Source: a virus
Virus record (IMG/VR): IMGVR_UViG_3300013126_000126
Coordinates: 1-33,142 of that record
Length of the DNA stretch: 33,142 bases
Strand: one strand, 5' to 3'
Under the pieces are notes generated by a model. It did not search any database and was not told the origin of the DNA. It saw only the letters and a program-made list of their open reading frames with translations. Shown here piece by piece: positions 32,361 to 33,142 of the stretch (the stretch's first letter is position 1; every line of letters starts with the position of its first letter). A program made the translations under genes and the position numbers.

Positions 32361-33142
32361 ATGGATCATAGAGTTTCTAAAGATATGATTTCCAGTGGAA
32401 TGTCGTATTCGGGTAATCAGTCAAAAGAAGATCTTGGTAGAACCCAGTATGGTTCTGTTGCAAGACCTGATGTTTTGATGAACGCTTATCAATCCATGTA
32501 TTCTCAAGACACTGATCAACTTAATGAGGGTGTGCGTGATCTTGATCCTGAGAAGGGAACTCAGGAAAGAAAGGCGCGTCTTGAAAAGAAACGTGGAATG
32601 AATCTTGATGATCATCCTCAATATAAAAAAGAAGAAGTCAAGGAAGCCAAAGTAGACAAGAAGCTTCCAGACTATAAAAGATCTGCTGCTAGAACAGAGA
32701 GGTATGGTAATCCATACGGTTCCGTGGGCAGCGGCCCTCAGAGAGATCGTAGAGCTGACCACGAAGCTAGAAGAGGAATTAAGAAAGAAGAGTTTGATCG
32801 ACTTGATGAAATTAAAAACGCAACCACCGTTGCAAATGATAGAATTCCTAATTTTGAAACTAAAAAAGTAAAACAAGTTCCTGGTCTGAAAGTTAATAAA
32901 CCTCCAATGGAAGAAGGGATTGATCTCTTTGATTATCTGCTAGAATACCTAGTTGCCGAAGGTTATGCTGATACCAACAAAGCAGCTCTTGCTATTATGG
33001 CAAATATGAGTGAAGAGTGGAAGCAGAGTATTGTTGAAGCATACGGAGATGCAAACCCATCAATTGGTGGTAATCCTGTTATGACTGGTGGTAAACCGAT
33101 GAGTATGAATCAAGCAGAAATCAAAGGACTTGAACGTTTAAA
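32361..33142 (+). CDS. Conserved cyanophage protein, probable virion protein, 3' end outside window
   Basis: The frame is open from ATG 32361 to the right edge (260 codons visible). It starts MDHRVSKDMISSGMSYSGNQ. A Tyr/Arg/Gly-rich basic region follows, with LPDYKRSAARTERYGNPYGS and GPQRDRRADHEARRG (about residues 108-145). A helical segment comes next, with EGIDLFDYLLEYLVAEGYAD and AALAIMANMSEEWKQSI (about 184-225). Both motifs are familiar from cyanophage proteins often listed as structural, but I know no function. The late-promoter-like element upstream supports late expression. The ATG has no strong ribosome binding site. Confidence 0.7.
   Translation, partial: MDHRVSKDMISSGMSYSGNQSKEDLGRTQYGSVARPDVLMNAYQSMYSQDTDQLNEGVRDLDPEKGTQERKARLEKKRGMNLDDHPQYKKEEVKEAKVDKKLPDYKRSAARTERYGNPYGSVGSGPQRDRRADHEARRGIKKEEFDRLDEIKNATTVANDRIPNFETKKVKQVPGLKVNKPPMEEGIDLFDYLLEYLVAEGYADTNKAALAIMANMSEEWKQSIVEAYGDANPSIGGNPVMTGGKPMSMNQAEIKGLERL

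Noticed and set aside
32421-32876. Antisense reading frame at the right edge
   Set aside because: The plus strand carries a long open frame with familiar cyanophage motifs; the minus frame is Phe/Ser-rich, as expected from the complement of Lys/Glu codons.
1-33142. tRNA genes, CRISPR arrays, insertion sequences, attachment sites
   Set aside because: None could be seen; the only mobile element is the intein/endonuclease insertion.

Overview
The window looks like about 33 kb from the structural and replication/recombination core of a T4-like myovirus, most likely a marine cyanophage. All genes lie on the + strand and are tightly packed, many with TAATG or ATGA stop/start overlaps. The order (neck 13-14-15, terminase 16-17, sheath 18, tube 19, portal 20, 67-like, protease 21, scaffold 22, capsid 23, gp3-like, UvsY, UvsW, gp55, gp47, gp46) is the cyanomyovirus order. 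A cyanobacterial-type DUF3110 gene between gp47 and gp46, and a small gene with an NblA-like sequence pattern, point to a cyanobacterial host. No photosynthesis gene or tRNA is seen.

Layout. 1-4256: end of a very large virion protein and a small coiled-coil protein. 4271-8007: gp13, gp14, gp15 and gp16. 8021-11513: three accessory, probably virion, proteins sit between the small and large terminase genes. 11563-11933: two small genes. 11923-14582: a fractured large terminase. 14579-14806: small zinc-ribbon protein. 14892-23438: sheath, tube, portal, prohead core, protease, scaffold and capsid, closed by a strong terminator. 23520-28326: tail completion candidate, UvsY, UvsW, an unknown, gp55, gp47 and DUF3110. 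28295-30007: gp46. 30022-33142: a tiny basic protein, a zinc-protease/VWA protein and the start of a further conserved cyanophage protein.

The highlight is the terminase large subunit gene (gp17). It is broken into two open reading frames by a naturally split intein. The N-intein is only 29 residues and starts with Cys at 12739. The C-intein is 103 residues and ends in His-Asn at 13727. A free-standing GIY-YIG/NUMOD3 homing endonuclease gene lies between them, with its own perfect TATAAATA late promoter. Ligating the exteins would restore a 556-residue TerL with its ATPase and nuclease domains. The architecture matches the 'fractured gene' class known from metagenomes, and the intein resembles the atypical AceL-TerL type. 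This locus appears to be a GIY-YIG version of it.

Regulation can be read from the sequence. T4-type late promoters (TATAAATA, GATAAATA, and a second form CTAAATACTT) precede most virion genes. A good sigma-70 promoter precedes gene 55, which encodes the late sigma factor. Thus host polymerase would make gp55, and gp55 would then drive the late genes.
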